Made by a program: the position numbers and the translations under genes
Notes under the pieces: generated by a model
Databases searched by the model: none
Seen by the model: the letters and a program-made list of their open reading frames with translations, nothing else
Told to the model about the DNA's origin: nothing
Source of the DNA: JAWWPY01 sp964412845
Lineage (GTDB): Bacteria > Actinomycetota > Actinomycetes > Streptosporangiales > Streptosporangiaceae
DNA: 28,790 bases
Direction: 5' to 3'
Assembly (NCBI GenBank): GCA_964412845.1
Contig: CAYPQM010000087.1
Coordinates: forward strand, 1-28,790
Shown: positions 6,831 through 14,869 of the stretch, in pieces
Layout: every line of letters starts with the position of its first letter
Position numbering within the stretch: the first letter of the stretch is position 1

Positions 6831-7838
6831 TCAGTGAAAGAGCATCGGCTGCACGCTGAACGGGCTGGTCAGCAACCCGCCCGAGCGCATCAGGTCGGCG
6901 ACCCGCTGCAGTTGGGCGGCGACCGTCGTGGCCGGGAAGGAGCCCAGGGTGATACCGCCGGCCGCCTGCACGGTGATCTTGGTATAGGTCGGCAGGATCT
7001 GCTTGACCGCCGCGGGGTTGGCATCCGCGAACGCCTGGGCCCGCGCCATCGCGCGCTGGAAGGCTCGTGCGGTCTTCGGGTATTTCCGCGTCCACGCCTG
7101 GGTGGCGAAGTACCCGGACAGCGGGAGATTGGCGGTCGGGCCCGTGCACTCGGACACGACCTGCCTCGCGCCGAGGCTGTGCTCCGCGCCGGACAGGAAG
7201 GGCTCCACAACGCTGATCGCATTGACCCGGCCGGCCTTGAGCGCGGCGGCCATGTCCGGGAAGGGGATGGCGACGTACTTCACCGTGGCGGTGTTCACGC
7301 CATCGGCCTTGAGCACGGCGTTGGCCGTGAGCGTCTGGATGTTGTTGGTGAGGTTGACGGCGACGGTCTTGCCCGCGAGACCGGCCGGGCTGCTGATGCC
7401 GGAACCTGGCATCGCGACGATGCCAAAGCTGCTGGCCTTGCAGGCCGTGCCCGCCACCAGCAGCCGGAGGCTGAACGTCCCCTTGGCCTGGCCTTCGAAG
7501 TAGGAGACGTAGTTGCCGCCGCCGACGACGTCGACTGAGCCGTGCAGCAGGTCGGGGAGGGCCAGCGTGCTCTGCGCGACGAGCTCGGGGGTCACGGTGA
7601 GCCCCTGCTGGGTGAAGTAGCCCTTCTTGATGGCCAGGAAAAGGGGCGCGTCATCCACGATGGGCAGTGCCGCGACCGTGATGTGGGTCTTCTCCGGCCC
7701 GGTGGCGCTGCCAGTGGCGCTGCCGGTCCCGCCGACGCTGGTCCCGCTGGTGCCCGAGCCGCCGCAGCCGGCGATGAGCAGCAGCGCCGCTAAGCCGCTG
7801 GCCGCCAGCCAGTTACGCCTCACCTGCATGAGCCTCAT
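6831..7838 (-). CDS. Substrate-binding lipoprotein of the ABC importer (NMT1/SsuA-like)
   Basis: 335 aa with a lipoprotein signal: basic start, hydrophobic stretch and lipobox LIAGC with Cys25, then a Gly/Ser/Thr linker to residue 48. The mature part is an NMT1/THI5-SsuA-type periplasmic-binding fold (THITVAALPIVDDAPLFLAIKKGYF, followed by LHGSVDVVGGGNYV). This family binds nitrate, sulfonates, taurine or pyrimidine precursors. ATG 7838 is the start, 4 nt after AAGGAG. It heads the four-gene operon ending at 4258. The neighbouring nitronate-monooxygenase-like gene hints at a nitrogen or sulfur compound as substrate, but that is only context. Confidence 0.92.
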   Translation of the reverse strand: MRLMQVRRNWLAASGLAALLLIAGCGGSGTSGTSVGGTGSATGSATGPEKTHITVAALPIVDDAPLFLAIKKGYFTQQGLTVTPELVAQSTLALPDLLHGSVDVVGGGNYVSYFEGQAKGTFSLRLLVAGTACKASSFGIVAMPGSGISSPAGLAGKTVAVNLTNNIQTLTANAVLKADGVNTATVKYVAIPFPDMAAALKAGRVNAISVVEPFLSGAEHSLGARQVVSECTGPTANLPLSGYFATQAWTRKYPKTARAFQRAMARAQAFADANPAAVKQILPTYTKITVQAAGGITLGSFPATTVAAQLQRVADLMRSGGLLTSPFSVQPMLFH

Positions 7839-7916
7839 GAGTCTCCTTAGCTGTTGTGACTATGCGGGGCCGCCCCCAGCATCGGCTTCCCAGCCCGGCA
7901 GGTAGAGATGAGACGT

Positions 7917-7940
7917 TCACAGTAACCAACATCAATGTGA
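7917..7940. promoter_or_regulatory. Inverted repeat upstream of the ABC importer operon
   Basis: TCACA (7917-7921) and TGTGA (7936-7940) are separated by 14 bases in an AT-richer patch, 80-100 bp before the lipoprotein start. It could be an operator for the importer operon, although no regulator gene stands next to it. The arms are short, so chance is possible. Confidence 0.25.
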
Positions 7941-8024
7941 CTATTGGGACATATTTGCCTACCTAGCGCCTGCGCCTGGTCACCCTCCGGCGCTGACCTG
8001 GGCGTCATCCCGTGCCGTCGCGGG

Positions 8025-8978
8025 CTACCGCCAGCGGCTGAGCAAGCGCTCCGCGCCAGCGACGAGGTCGGCCAGGATGGCGCCGGCCGGCCGGTCCTGT
8101 GTCACCAGGCCGACGCCCTGGCCGGCGTAGAGGAACGCGGTGCCGTAGTCCTCGCGGCTTCTCGCCGCGGCCAGCTGCTGACCGGCGCGCGAATCGCTGG
8201 CCAGTGCCTGCTCATGCCCGGCCCAGTGCTGGGTGAAATCGTTCTGTAGGGCACGGCCCCCGAAGTCCGGCGGCCAGGCCAGCCCCTGGGCAATGTCGAA
8301 GACGCGGGTGTAGATGGTGTCCGTTTCGCGGGCGGCGCGGGCGCGGGCGCGGGCCGCTGGGCTGGTGTCCGCCTCCGTGGCGCACAGCAGCGCGGTGCCG
8401 AGCCAGGCGCCGGCCGCTCCGGCGGCGAGCACCGCGGCGAGCCCCCGGGGCGTGCCGATGCCGCCCGCCGCGAGGACCGGCCGGTCCACGGCGTCGAGCA
8501 CGCCCTGCAGCAACGGCAGGGTCGCTACCGTGTCCCGGCCGTGCCCGCCCGCCTCGGCGCCACGGGCGACGATCAGATCCACGCCGTGACCGGCGGCGAC
8601 CCGCGCGGCCTCGACATCACCGACCTGGGTGGCAGCGGTGATCCCGGCCTGGTGCAGCCGGGCCACCCACGGCGCGTAGTCGCCGAAGCTGACCGAGACC
8701 AGCGCCGGGCCGGCCGCGACCGCCGCCTCAAACTGGTCCGGGCACCGGTCCAGCGCCCACGCCATCAGCCCGATCCCGAACCGGGCGCCTGCCTCGCCGG
8801 CCCGCCCGGCCTGGGCGGCTATCGCGGCCGGAGCCATCGAGCTGCCCACGCCGATCATGCCGAGGCCGCCCGCCGCTGACACGGCGGCGGCCAGCCGGCC
8901 GCCGGCGACGCCGGCCATCGGCGCGCCCACCACGGGAACATCAAGCGCGAGCATTTCGGTCAGGGCGGTCCGCAGCAT
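8025..8978 (-). CDS. Nitronate monooxygenase / 2-nitropropane dioxygenase family flavoprotein
   Basis: 317 aa from ATG 8978, with GAGG 9 nt upstream; an in-frame start at 9041 would add residues outside the family fold. It is an FMN-binding TIM barrel: VPVVGAPMAGVAGGRLAAAVSAAGGLGMIG at the N-terminus, RGAEAGGHGRD in the middle (the His of AGGH is the usual active-site position) and the phosphate-binding AAGGIGTPRGLAAVLAAGAAGAWLGTALL near residues 170-200. Family members oxidise alkyl nitronates, though many homologues have unknown substrates. It lies upstream of and parallel to the ABC operon, separated by 186 bp. It ends with TAG, showing that TAG works as a stop here. Confidence 0.88.
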   Translation of the reverse strand: MLRTALTEMLALDVPVVGAPMAGVAGGRLAAAVSAAGGLGMIGVGSSMAPAAIAAQAGRAGEAGARFGIGLMAWALDRCPDQFEAAVAAGPALVSVSFGDYAPWVARLHQAGITAATQVGDVEAARVAAGHGVDLIVARGAEAGGHGRDTVATLPLLQGVLDAVDRPVLAAGGIGTPRGLAAVLAAGAAGAWLGTALLCATEADTSPAARARARAARETDTIYTRVFDIAQGLAWPPDFGGRALQNDFTQHWAGHEQALASDSRAGQQLAAARSREDYGTAFLYAGQGVGLVTQDRPAGAILADLVAGAERLLSRWR

Positions 8979-9177
8979 GATGCCCATCCTCGCGCACCGG
9001 CGGCCGCTGAACGGCCCGGCAGCCCAGCCTCGCAATGACATGCAGTAATCAGTTTGTGACGGGATGTATCTGGGGTCGGGGTGGTGGCTCTTGTCGACCG
9101 CACCCGGATCTCACGGGGAGTGTGGGAGGCCGCCACGGAGGGCGGCATGGCCGGGTGCGCGTCTCATGGGGGGAAAG

Positions 9178-10317
9178 ATGCGTCTCAAGGCTATTGCGTC
9201 ACAGGGTTATGGATGGCAGGCCAGGCTCGCCCTGACTGCGCTCGCCCTGCCAGGCCTGCTCCTGGCGGGGACCGTGGCCGCGTCGGCCAGCCCGGTGGCC
9301 ACATCGTCAGCCGCCGCGCACAGCCCGAAGCCGGTACAGCCGCGGCCACCGACTACACCTGGGGCCGGGGTCGGCTCGGTGATACCGGCCAAGCCGCCCG
9401 CGTCGCACCGGGCACTGCCGCCGACCGCGTGGTCGGCCGGGCTGACCGCCAGTTCCAGCCTGCTCTGGCCAACCCAGTACTCAACCCTGACCGCGACGGC
9501 CAACTTCAACGTCGGCCCGACCCCGTACTACCTGCGCATCTATGACGAGACCGCGCACGTGTACGTGGTCACCTGCGGCTCGGGAACGACCTGCAGCACC
9601 CCGGTCACCCAGCCGGTTCCGACGACACACCAGTACATCGCTGTCGTGTCGGACGCCTCGGCCAGTTACCCGCCGGGCAGCGTGCAGGCATCATCCGGGG
9701 TGGTCGGCGTGACCTGGCAGAGCGTAAGCCTGTCCCTGTCGGCCGCTTCGAGCACCCTGCCGGTCGGGTATGCGACCACGCTGACCACGACCACGAGCGC
9801 GGATATCGGGCCATCGCCATTCTGGACCGAAATCTATGACGTCACGACCGGTACCCGGCTAGCTGCCTGCGGGTATGGCACGTCGTGCAGCGTAACGGTC
9901 AGCCAGTTCGCCGCGACCACGCACGAGTACATCGCCTACCTGTCCAACCTCACCGCGGCCTACCCGCCGAGCGGCATCCAGGCGACGTCCCGGGTGGGCT
10001 TCGTCACCTGGTCGAACCTCGGCTGGCGGGTCTCGCTCACCGCTCCGGCCTTCACCTTCGGCACGGAGACCGTCACGGCCACGACCAACGGCAACGTCGG
10101 GCCCACGCCGTACTACATCGAGATCTTCAACGAGAACGGCACCCGGCTGGCTGAGTGCGGTTCCGGCAGTTCCTGCTCGGTGCTCTTCACGCCGAGCTAC
10201 GGCGGCAGCGACCTGGTTGCCTTCGTCTCCGCCTACAGCACGGCATTCCCGCCGCCGGGGATCGTGGCCTCATCCAACGTCGTGCACACCTACCGGCCGA
10301 TCTTCATCATCCGGTAG
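9178..10317 (+). CDS. Secreted protein with three tandem beta-rich repeats
   Basis: 379 aa from ATG 9178, preceded by GGGGGAAAG; a longer in-frame start at 9064 is not needed. A signal peptide covers about residues 1-38 (hydrophobic 17-35, AXA-type site near 34-38). A Pro-rich linker follows to about residue 83, then three repeats of roughly 95 residues (84-180, 181-280, 281-372). Each repeat has GP[TS]P[YF][YW] followed by a C-G-x-G-x-x-C pair (Cys133/139, 231/237, 327/333) and an A[YF]PP motif about 30 residues later. The repeats look like Ig-like domains with a short disulfide loop. No catalytic motif is visible; an extracellular or wall-associated role is inferred. Confidence 0.82.
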   Translation: MRLKAIASQGYGWQARLALTALALPGLLLAGTVAASASPVATSSAAAHSPKPVQPRPPTTPGAGVGSVIPAKPPASHRALPPTAWSAGLTASSSLLWPTQYSTLTATANFNVGPTPYYLRIYDETAHVYVVTCGSGTTCSTPVTQPVPTTHQYIAVVSDASASYPPGSVQASSGVVGVTWQSVSLSLSAASSTLPVGYATTLTTTTSADIGPSPFWTEIYDVTTGTRLAACGYGTSCSVTVSQFAATTHEYIAYLSNLTAAYPPSGIQATSRVGFVTWSNLGWRVSLTAPAFTFGTETVTATTNGNVGPTPYYIEIFNENGTRLAECGSGSSCSVLFTPSYGGSDLVAFVSAYSTAFPPPGIVASSNVVHTYRPIFIIR

Positions 10318-10340
10318 CCACACGACCGGCAGTTCACCAG

Positions 10341-10384
10341 CATGGCACCCGGGGTCCGCCCGCAAGCGGACCCCGGGTGCCATG
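10341..10384. terminator. Strong bidirectional hairpin between convergent genes
   Basis: Perfect 19-bp stem, 10341-10359 with 10366-10384, and a 6-nt loop CCGCAA. There is no T tract. It lies 24 bp after the secreted-protein stop and 37 bp before the stop of the opposing GlxA-type gene, so it probably ends both transcripts, as tract-less hairpins do in actinomycetes. Confidence 0.8.
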
Positions 10385-10420
10385 TCCCGTTCCAGGAAGC
10401 TCCGCGGGGCGGCGACAAGG

Positions 10421-11398
10421 TCAGCCCGGATCGACCGTACCGGGACGGCCCTGGCGCAATGCGCTGAGAGTGGACCCGCGGCGGCGGCGGACCAGCGCGC
10501 GCAGCGTGCCGGCGTTCCGGTATCCGACCGCGGCCGCGATCGATTCGGTGCTCCGGGTCGTGGTGCGCAGCAAGAAGGTCGCCTGGTCCAGCCGGATCTC
10601 GTGCACGAAGTCCATCGGGGACATGCCCAGCACGGCCGCTGTCGTGCGCTGGAGCGTGCGCTCGCTGACCCCCAGCGCCGCTGCGAGCCCGTTGATCTGC
10701 ATCGGTTCGGCGATATGGTCTCGTACCCATCGCTCCATGGCGGTCATCGTCGGATCCGCGCTGGCCAGCAGGGCCGGCACGGCGAACGCCGCCTGCGAGG
10801 GCCGGTCGCCGATCACGAGATAGCGGCCCACCAGGTCAGCTAAGGCCGGGCTCTGCTGCTGGATGAGCGAGAGGGCCAGGTCGATATGGGCGAACGCGGC
10901 GCCCGCGGTGGTCACCCGGTCGTCCTGGGTGATGGTCCGGGTCTCGTCGAGGCGGACCGCCGGGTAGCGGCCGCGGAACGCTGGTCCCAGCCACCAGCTG
11001 GTCGTCGCCATCAGGCCGTTGAGCACGCCCGCCTCAGCGAGAAAGAACGTGCCGCTGCAGGCCGCGGCCAGCGCGGCGCCCGCGTCCCGCAGCGACGCGA
11101 TCCAGGCCAGCGACGGGTGATCGCGTACCGCGTCGACGACCTCCGGTGGTGACTTGACGCCGAGCGCGGGCATCACCACCACGTCGGGAACTACGTCGAG
11201 CTGCGGCAGCGGCGACGTCTCGACCCGCATCCCCTGCCCGGTCGTCACCGTCGCCCCGACCCCGATCAGGGTGGTCGTGAACGGTGAGGGGGCGCAGGCT
11301 ACCCCGGCACCCAGGGCATTCGCGGTGGCCAGCACGTCGAGCACGACACTCAGCCCGGAGTCGAACATCCCGTCAACAACAAGAACGGCTACCTCCAT
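10421..11398 (-). CDS. GlxA-type AraC-family transcriptional regulator with DJ-1/PfpI domain
   Basis: 325 aa. Residues 1-190 form a DJ-1/PfpI-like domain with the nucleophile-elbow sequence AACSGTFFLAEAG (Cys114), and residues 215-312 form the two-helix-turn-helix AraC DNA-binding domain (INGLAAALGVSERTLQR, then ESIAAAVGYRNAGTLRALVRRR). GlxA-type regulators sense small molecules through the N-terminal domain. The gene diverges from a small ABM-fold gene across 115 bp holding a perfect palindrome at 11420-11431, so that gene is the likely target. It faces the secreted-protein gene, separated by a strong hairpin. Confidence 0.9.
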   Translation of the reverse strand: MEVAVLVVDGMFDSGLSVVLDVLATANALGAGVACAPSPFTTTLIGVGATVTTGQGMRVETSPLPQLDVVPDVVVMPALGVKSPPEVVDAVRDHPSLAWIASLRDAGAALAAACSGTFFLAEAGVLNGLMATTSWWLGPAFRGRYPAVRLDETRTITQDDRVTTAGAAFAHIDLALSLIQQQSPALADLVGRYLVIGDRPSQAAFAVPALLASADPTMTAMERWVRDHIAEPMQINGLAAALGVSERTLQRTTAAVLGMSPMDFVHEIRLDQATFLLRTTTRSTESIAAAVGYRNAGTLRALVRRRRGSTLSALRQGRPGTVDPG

Positions 11399-11419
11399 GG
11401 CGGAAATGATAGCGAGAAA

Positions 11420-11431
11420 GGCGGATCCGCC
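11420..11431. promoter_or_regulatory. Perfect 12-bp palindrome, candidate operator
   Basis: GGCGGATCCGCC lies between the divergent GlxA-type regulator and the ABM-fold gene, 22 bp from the regulator start. Its position suits an operator of the regulator, though AraC proteins more often bind direct repeats. Confidence 0.35.
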
Positions 11432-11513
11432 ACTGTCGGTGGGAACGACCCGTCAATAGCGTTTCCCTGGATCCTTAGTGGGTTTCCTTTGATCTTGAGT
11501 GAAAGGAAGACGC

Positions 11514-11810
11514 ATGAGCATTGACCGCGGGCTGCTGGCACTTCTGGAAGCCAAGCCCGGCAAGGGCGGGCAACTCGCCGCGTTCCTGGAGAAGGGCCGG
11601 GCCCTGGCGGCGGCGGAGTCAGGCACAGTGACCTGGTACGCCTTCAGGCTGAGCGACACCACCTACGGCATCTTCGACACCTTCAACGACGAAGGCGGCC
11701 GCCAGGCGCACCTGAACGGCCGGATCCCGGTGGCCCTCGGCGATGTCGCGGCCGATCTGCTCGCGAAGAACCCGGACATCCGGATGACGGACATCATCGC
11801 GGTCAAGTAA
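11514..11810 (+). CDS. Small ABM-fold protein (antibiotic biosynthesis monooxygenase family)
   Basis: 98 aa, ATG 11514 after AAAGGAAGACGC. The pattern is that of a ferredoxin-like ABM dimer: LLALLEAKPGKGGQLAAFLEKGRALAAAESGTVTWYAFRL, then TTYGIFDTFNDEGGRQAHLNG and DIRMTDIIAVK at the end. Some members oxidise polycyclic aromatics without cofactors; many are of unknown role. It diverges from the GlxA-type regulator, which probably controls it. Nothing else is cotranscribed: the next gene lies on the opposite strand. Confidence 0.85.
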   Translation: MSIDRGLLALLEAKPGKGGQLAAFLEKGRALAAAESGTVTWYAFRLSDTTYGIFDTFNDEGGRQAHLNGRIPVALGDVAADLLAKNPDIRMTDIIAVK

Positions 11811-11850
11811 TCCCCCGGCCCCGGCTGGCTGCGGGGCACGGCCGGCCGGC

Positions 11851-11866
11851 GGGGGCCCGCGCCCCC
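11851..11866. terminator. GC hairpin between convergent small genes
   Basis: GGGGGC (11851-11856), loop CCGC, GCCCCC (11861-11866), 41 bp after the ABM-fold stop and about 100 bp before the stop of the opposing small gene. There is no T tract. The rest of 11811-11964 holds short degenerate repeats of a TTGCGGCC motif and no gene. Confidence 0.4.
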
Positions 11867-11964
11867 CGCTTGCGCGTTGCGGCCCACCGGCTTGCGGCCG
11901 ACCAGCTGGGGCTTGCGGCCCACCGCACAACAGGTGGGCAGGCCAGGCCGGGCCGCGACGGCAC

Positions 11965-12195
11965 TCAGAGGATGGCGCCGCGCGGGGCCACCTCAAGGGC
12001 GGCCACGCCCCGGCCGTAGAGGACGAGAAGCCGGTCGCCATGCCGGGTGCGCAGTATCCCGCCGTCTTGCGCAATGGTCGAGATGGCGTGCTCAAGGACC
12101 TCGTCCGGGGCGAGGATGCCGGGTTCCTCGTAGCTGACGTCCAGGTGGTCGCCACAGGTGAGCCGGACGCGGAGCACGATCTCTGCCATAGTCAT
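11965..12195 (-). CDS. Small protein of unknown function, 76 aa
   Basis: 76 aa from ATG 12195 (or 74 aa from ATG 12189); neither has a convincing ribosome site. The sequence looks like a compact alpha/beta protein: strand AEIVLRVRL, strand HLDVSYEE, helix PDEVLEHAISTIAQ, then strands GILRTRHGDRLLVLYG and VAALEVAP. No family is recognised. The longer open frame upstream to 12438 crosses gnd on the other strand and has Arg/Ser-rich composition, so it was not used. The gene is divergent from gnd. Codon use with GC-rich third positions supports it being real. Confidence 0.6.
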   Translation of the reverse strand: MTMAEIVLRVRLTCGDHLDVSYEEPGILAPDEVLEHAISTIAQDGGILRTRHGDRLLVLYGRGVAALEVAPRGAIL

Positions 12196-12333
12196 GCACT
12201 CTAGACGCCGGCCTGGCCAACAGCCTGCCGCACCACTCCCCGCGCCGCTTTTCCCGCGCCGCTGCCCGCGCGCAACGGCTACCCTCGCGGGTGATGAACG
12301 CGAGCGGCGGGCCGGACTGCTGAGGAGCCACGC

Positions 12334-13776
12334 ATGACCCAGGACAACAACGCAGACATCGGCGTGACCGGGCTGGCCGTGATGGGCCGCAACCTGGCCC
12401 GGAACCTGGCCCGGCACGGGCACGTCGTCTCGCTGCACAACCGTTCACCGGAGCGCACCCGCAGCCTGGTCGCCGAGCACGGCGGCGAGGGCACGTTCGT
12501 GCCGAGTGAGTCGATGAAGGACTTCGTCGCCAGCCTCAGGCCGCCACGGGCGATCATCGCCATGGTCAAGGCAGGTGAGGCCACTGACGCCGTGATCGAC
12601 GAACTCGTGCCGCTGCTGGATGAGGGCGACATCATCATCGACTGCGGCAACGCGCACTACACCGACACCCGCCGGCGTGAGGCCGCGCTGCGCGAGCATG
12701 GCCTGCACTTCGTCGGTTGCGGTGTCTCCGGCGGCGAGGAGGGGGCGCTCAACGGGCCGAGCATCATGCCCGGCGGGTCCGCGGAGTCCTACCAGAAGCT
12801 CGGGCCGATCTTCGAGTCCATCGCCGCGCAGGTGGACGGCACGCCGTGCTGCACCCACGTGGGGCCGGACGGCGCCGGCCACTTCGTCAAGATGGTGCAC
12901 AACGGCATCGAGTACGCCGACATGCAGCTCATCGCCGAGGCCTACGACATCCTGCGGGCCGCCCTGGACGCGACACCGGCCGAGATCAGCGAGATCTTCC
13001 GCACCTGGAACGAGGGCGACCTGGACTCATTCCTCATCGGGATCACCGCGGACGTGCTGGCGCATACCGACGCGGAAACCGGCCAGCCGTTCGTGGACAT
13101 CGTGCTCGACCAGGCCGAGCAGAAGGGCACCGGCCGCTGGACCGTGCAGAGCGCACTCGACCTCGGCATCCCGATCACCGGCATCGCGGAGGCGACGTTC
13201 GCGCGCGCCCTGTCCGGTCACGCCGACCAGCGAGCAGCGGCCCGGGCGGCATTCGGCGGCGGTGTCACGCCGCTCACGATCGGCGACCGGGACGCGTTCA
13301 TCGACGATGTCCGCCGCGCCCTGTACGCGTCGAAGGTGGTCGCCTACGCGCAGGGCTTCGACCACATCGCCGCGGGCAGCGCGGAGTACGGCTGGGACAT
13401 TGACCGCGGCGCGATGGCCACCATCTGGCGTGGCGGCTGCATCATCCGGGCCCGCTTTCTCGACCGGATCCGCGAGGCCTACGACGAGGATCCCGCCCTG
13501 CCCAGCCTGCTGGTCGCACCGTACTTCGCCGACGCGGTACGGGACGGCGTGGACAGCTGGCGGCGGATCGTGGCGCACGCCGCGACGGCCGGCATCCCGA
13601 CGCCCGCGTTCTCGTCGTCGCTCGCCTACTACGACGGCCTGCGCCGGGACCGGCTGCCCGCGGCCCTGATCCAGGGCCTGCGCGACAACTTCGGCGCGCA
13701 CACCTACCACCGCGTGGACGCCGAGGGCAGCTTCCACACCGAGTGGGCCGGCGGCGGGCAGGAACACCCCGCCTGA
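12334..13776 (+). CDS. gnd: 6-phosphogluconate dehydrogenase, decarboxylating
   Basis: 480 aa, the usual length of the long dimeric form. ATG 12334 follows GAGGAG by 8 nt. It oxidises 6-phosphogluconate to ribulose 5-phosphate with NADP and CO2 release in the cytosolic pentose phosphate pathway. Visible are the Rossmann start GVTGLAVMGRNLARN (10-24), IIDCGNAHYTDT (101-112), the substrate loop VSGGEEGALNGPSIMPGG (131-148) and the catalytic segment HFVKMVHNGIEYADMQ with Lys186, Asn190 and Glu193 or Glu194. The all-helical C-terminal domain is complete. It stands alone between a small divergent gene and the opposing DUF4432 gene. Confidence 0.97.
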   Translation: MTQDNNADIGVTGLAVMGRNLARNLARHGHVVSLHNRSPERTRSLVAEHGGEGTFVPSESMKDFVASLRPPRAIIAMVKAGEATDAVIDELVPLLDEGDIIIDCGNAHYTDTRRREAALREHGLHFVGCGVSGGEEGALNGPSIMPGGSAESYQKLGPIFESIAAQVDGTPCCTHVGPDGAGHFVKMVHNGIEYADMQLIAEAYDILRAALDATPAEISEIFRTWNEGDLDSFLIGITADVLAHTDAETGQPFVDIVLDQAEQKGTGRWTVQSALDLGIPITGIAEATFARALSGHADQRAAARAAFGGGVTPLTIGDRDAFIDDVRRALYASKVVAYAQGFDHIAAGSAEYGWDIDRGAMATIWRGGCIIRARFLDRIREAYDEDPALPSLLVAPYFADAVRDGVDSWRRIVAHAATAGIPTPAFSSSLAYYDGLRRDRLPAALIQGLRDNFGAHTYHRVDAEGSFHTEWAGGGQEHPA

Positions 13777-13807
13777 GTGAACCGGCGGCGGCCGGTACTG
13801 GCGGCGG

Positions 13808-13918
13808 CTACTGGCGGCCGAACCGGAATGTCGTGGTGTAGCCGCGCTCGTCGCCGTGATCGAGCCAGATCATCGACCCGTCGGCCCGGGCCGCCGCGTC
13901 GCCCGCCACGTGATGCGT
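13808..13918 (-). pseudogene. Cut-off C-terminal end of the DUF4432 gene beyond an internal TAG
   Basis: After the TAG at 13919-13921 the same frame stays open for 36 codons to TAG 13808-13810. It reads THHVAGDAAARADGSMIWL and ends GYTTTFRFGRQ, the expected C-terminus of DUF4432 proteins (GLEPSTHH, ARADG, YTT motifs). The TAG stands where a Ser codon is expected. This piece is translated only if the stop is read through. Confidence 0.78.
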
Positions 13919-14869
13919 CTAGGGTTCCAGGCCGACGGCATAGGCGCCCTCACGCAGGTTCAGCCATTCGAAAAAGGCGGGGAACGCGGCCGGATCGTAG
14001 TCGAGTTCGAAGCTCCGGCCCAGCCGGTCGTTCACCAGCCGGACCCGGGTCCGCCCGTCGGGGTCCGGGGTCAGCGCGTGCTCATAGACCTGCTCGACGA
14101 AGCCAGCTTGCGGGCCGGGGAACACCAGGTGCGATACACCCTGCTCGGCCACGCTGTCGCTGCGCCACCCGGTGCCGGCGATGCGCGCGTCGAACCGGGC
14201 CCCCTCGTCCAGCAGCGGCCAGCCCACGTTGATGTGGTAGAGGAACATGTGCGGTGTCCGGTCGAAGCCGGCGTTGACCACGGTGTCGGTGAGCCGGATC
14301 TCGGTGCCGCCCAGGTCGGCTTCGATCCGGCGGTGCAGCACCAGGTGCTCGGCGAAGATCGCCGCCTGGCTGACCTCGCCTTCGGCCCACAGCACGCAGT
14401 GATCGCCGTCCCACCGCTCGCCGTAGCCGGCCAGCCGGGCCGGGGTGTTCGCGATCCGCCCGTGCAGGCCATGCCGGACCGTCTGCCGTGGCGGGTAGTG
14501 GTACTCCGGTGAGCCGACGGTCCCGCCGAACAAGGTGTGATCCAGTCCCGCGGTGACCACCAGCCCGGACATGCTGCGCAGCCAGGACAGCCCGTCCTCA
14601 TCGGCGTACTCGTGCAGGGCGGGGTGGCGGAACCCGGTGGCGGACCGCCAGCCGACGCTGAGGTCGTCGAATTCGGCCAGGCCGATGTCCATGGCCCGGT
14701 CCACGAGCACGTCGAAACGCAGGCCACCGCCGGTACGGAACTCCAGCACCCGGATGCCGCGTTCGCTGCCATCGTCGAGTACCACCGCGCGGACACCGCC
14801 CGCCGCCGCAAGATCTCCGGCATAACGCTCCGTCATCAGCCGGTCAAGACGGCCAGCTCCGGCGTTCAC
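13919..14869 (-). CDS. DUF4432 aldose-1-epimerase-like protein, shortened by an in-frame TAG
   Basis: 316 aa as terminated. It belongs to the galactose-mutarotase-like DUF4432 family: RAMDIGLAEFDDLSVGWRSATGF, then GLDHTLFGG, HGLHGRIANTPARL (with the usual His residues), FLYHINVGWPLLDEGA and LNLREGAYAVGLEP. Such proteins sit in sugar and sugar-acid operons and are thought to handle anomers or epimers. GTG 14869 is chosen because it overlaps the TGA of the short upstream ORF (GTGA, 14866-14869); ATG 14836 has no ribosome site. The frame ends at TAG 13919-13921, directly after GLEP, where relatives continue. The lost 36 residues would form the last strands, so activity is doubtful. Confidence 0.82.
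   Translation of the reverse strand: MNAGAGRLDRLMTERYAGDLAAAGGVRAVVLDDGSERGIRVLEFRTGGGLRFDVLVDRAMDIGLAEFDDLSVGWRSATGFRHPALHEYADEDGLSWLRSMSGLVVTAGLDHTLFGGTVGSPEYHYPPRQTVRHGLHGRIANTPARLAGYGERWDGDHCVLWAEGEVSQAAIFAEHLVLHRRIEADLGGTEIRLTDTVVNAGFDRTPHMFLYHINVGWPLLDEGARFDARIAGTGWRSDSVAEQGVSHLVFPGPQAGFVEQVYEHALTPDPDGRTRVRLVNDRLGRSFELDYDPAAFPAFFEWLNLREGAYAVGLEP

Noticed and set aside
6045..7538. 497-codon open frame on the plus strand
   Set aside because: Antisense of the importer permease and lipoprotein genes; Gln/Arg/Asp-rich composition from GC bias, no ribosome site.
11876..11935. Repeats of TTGCGGCC as a possible CRISPR-like or iteron array
   Set aside because: Copies are short, uneven in spacing and degenerate; no associated genes.
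12620..13669. 349-codon open frame inside gnd
   Set aside because: Frame-shifted shadow with Ser/Arg/Thr-rich sequence; gnd itself is complete.
13784..13820. Repeated TACTGGCGGC units after gnd
   Set aside because: Only two imperfect copies of simple GC-rich sequence, partly inside the DUF4432 C-terminus.
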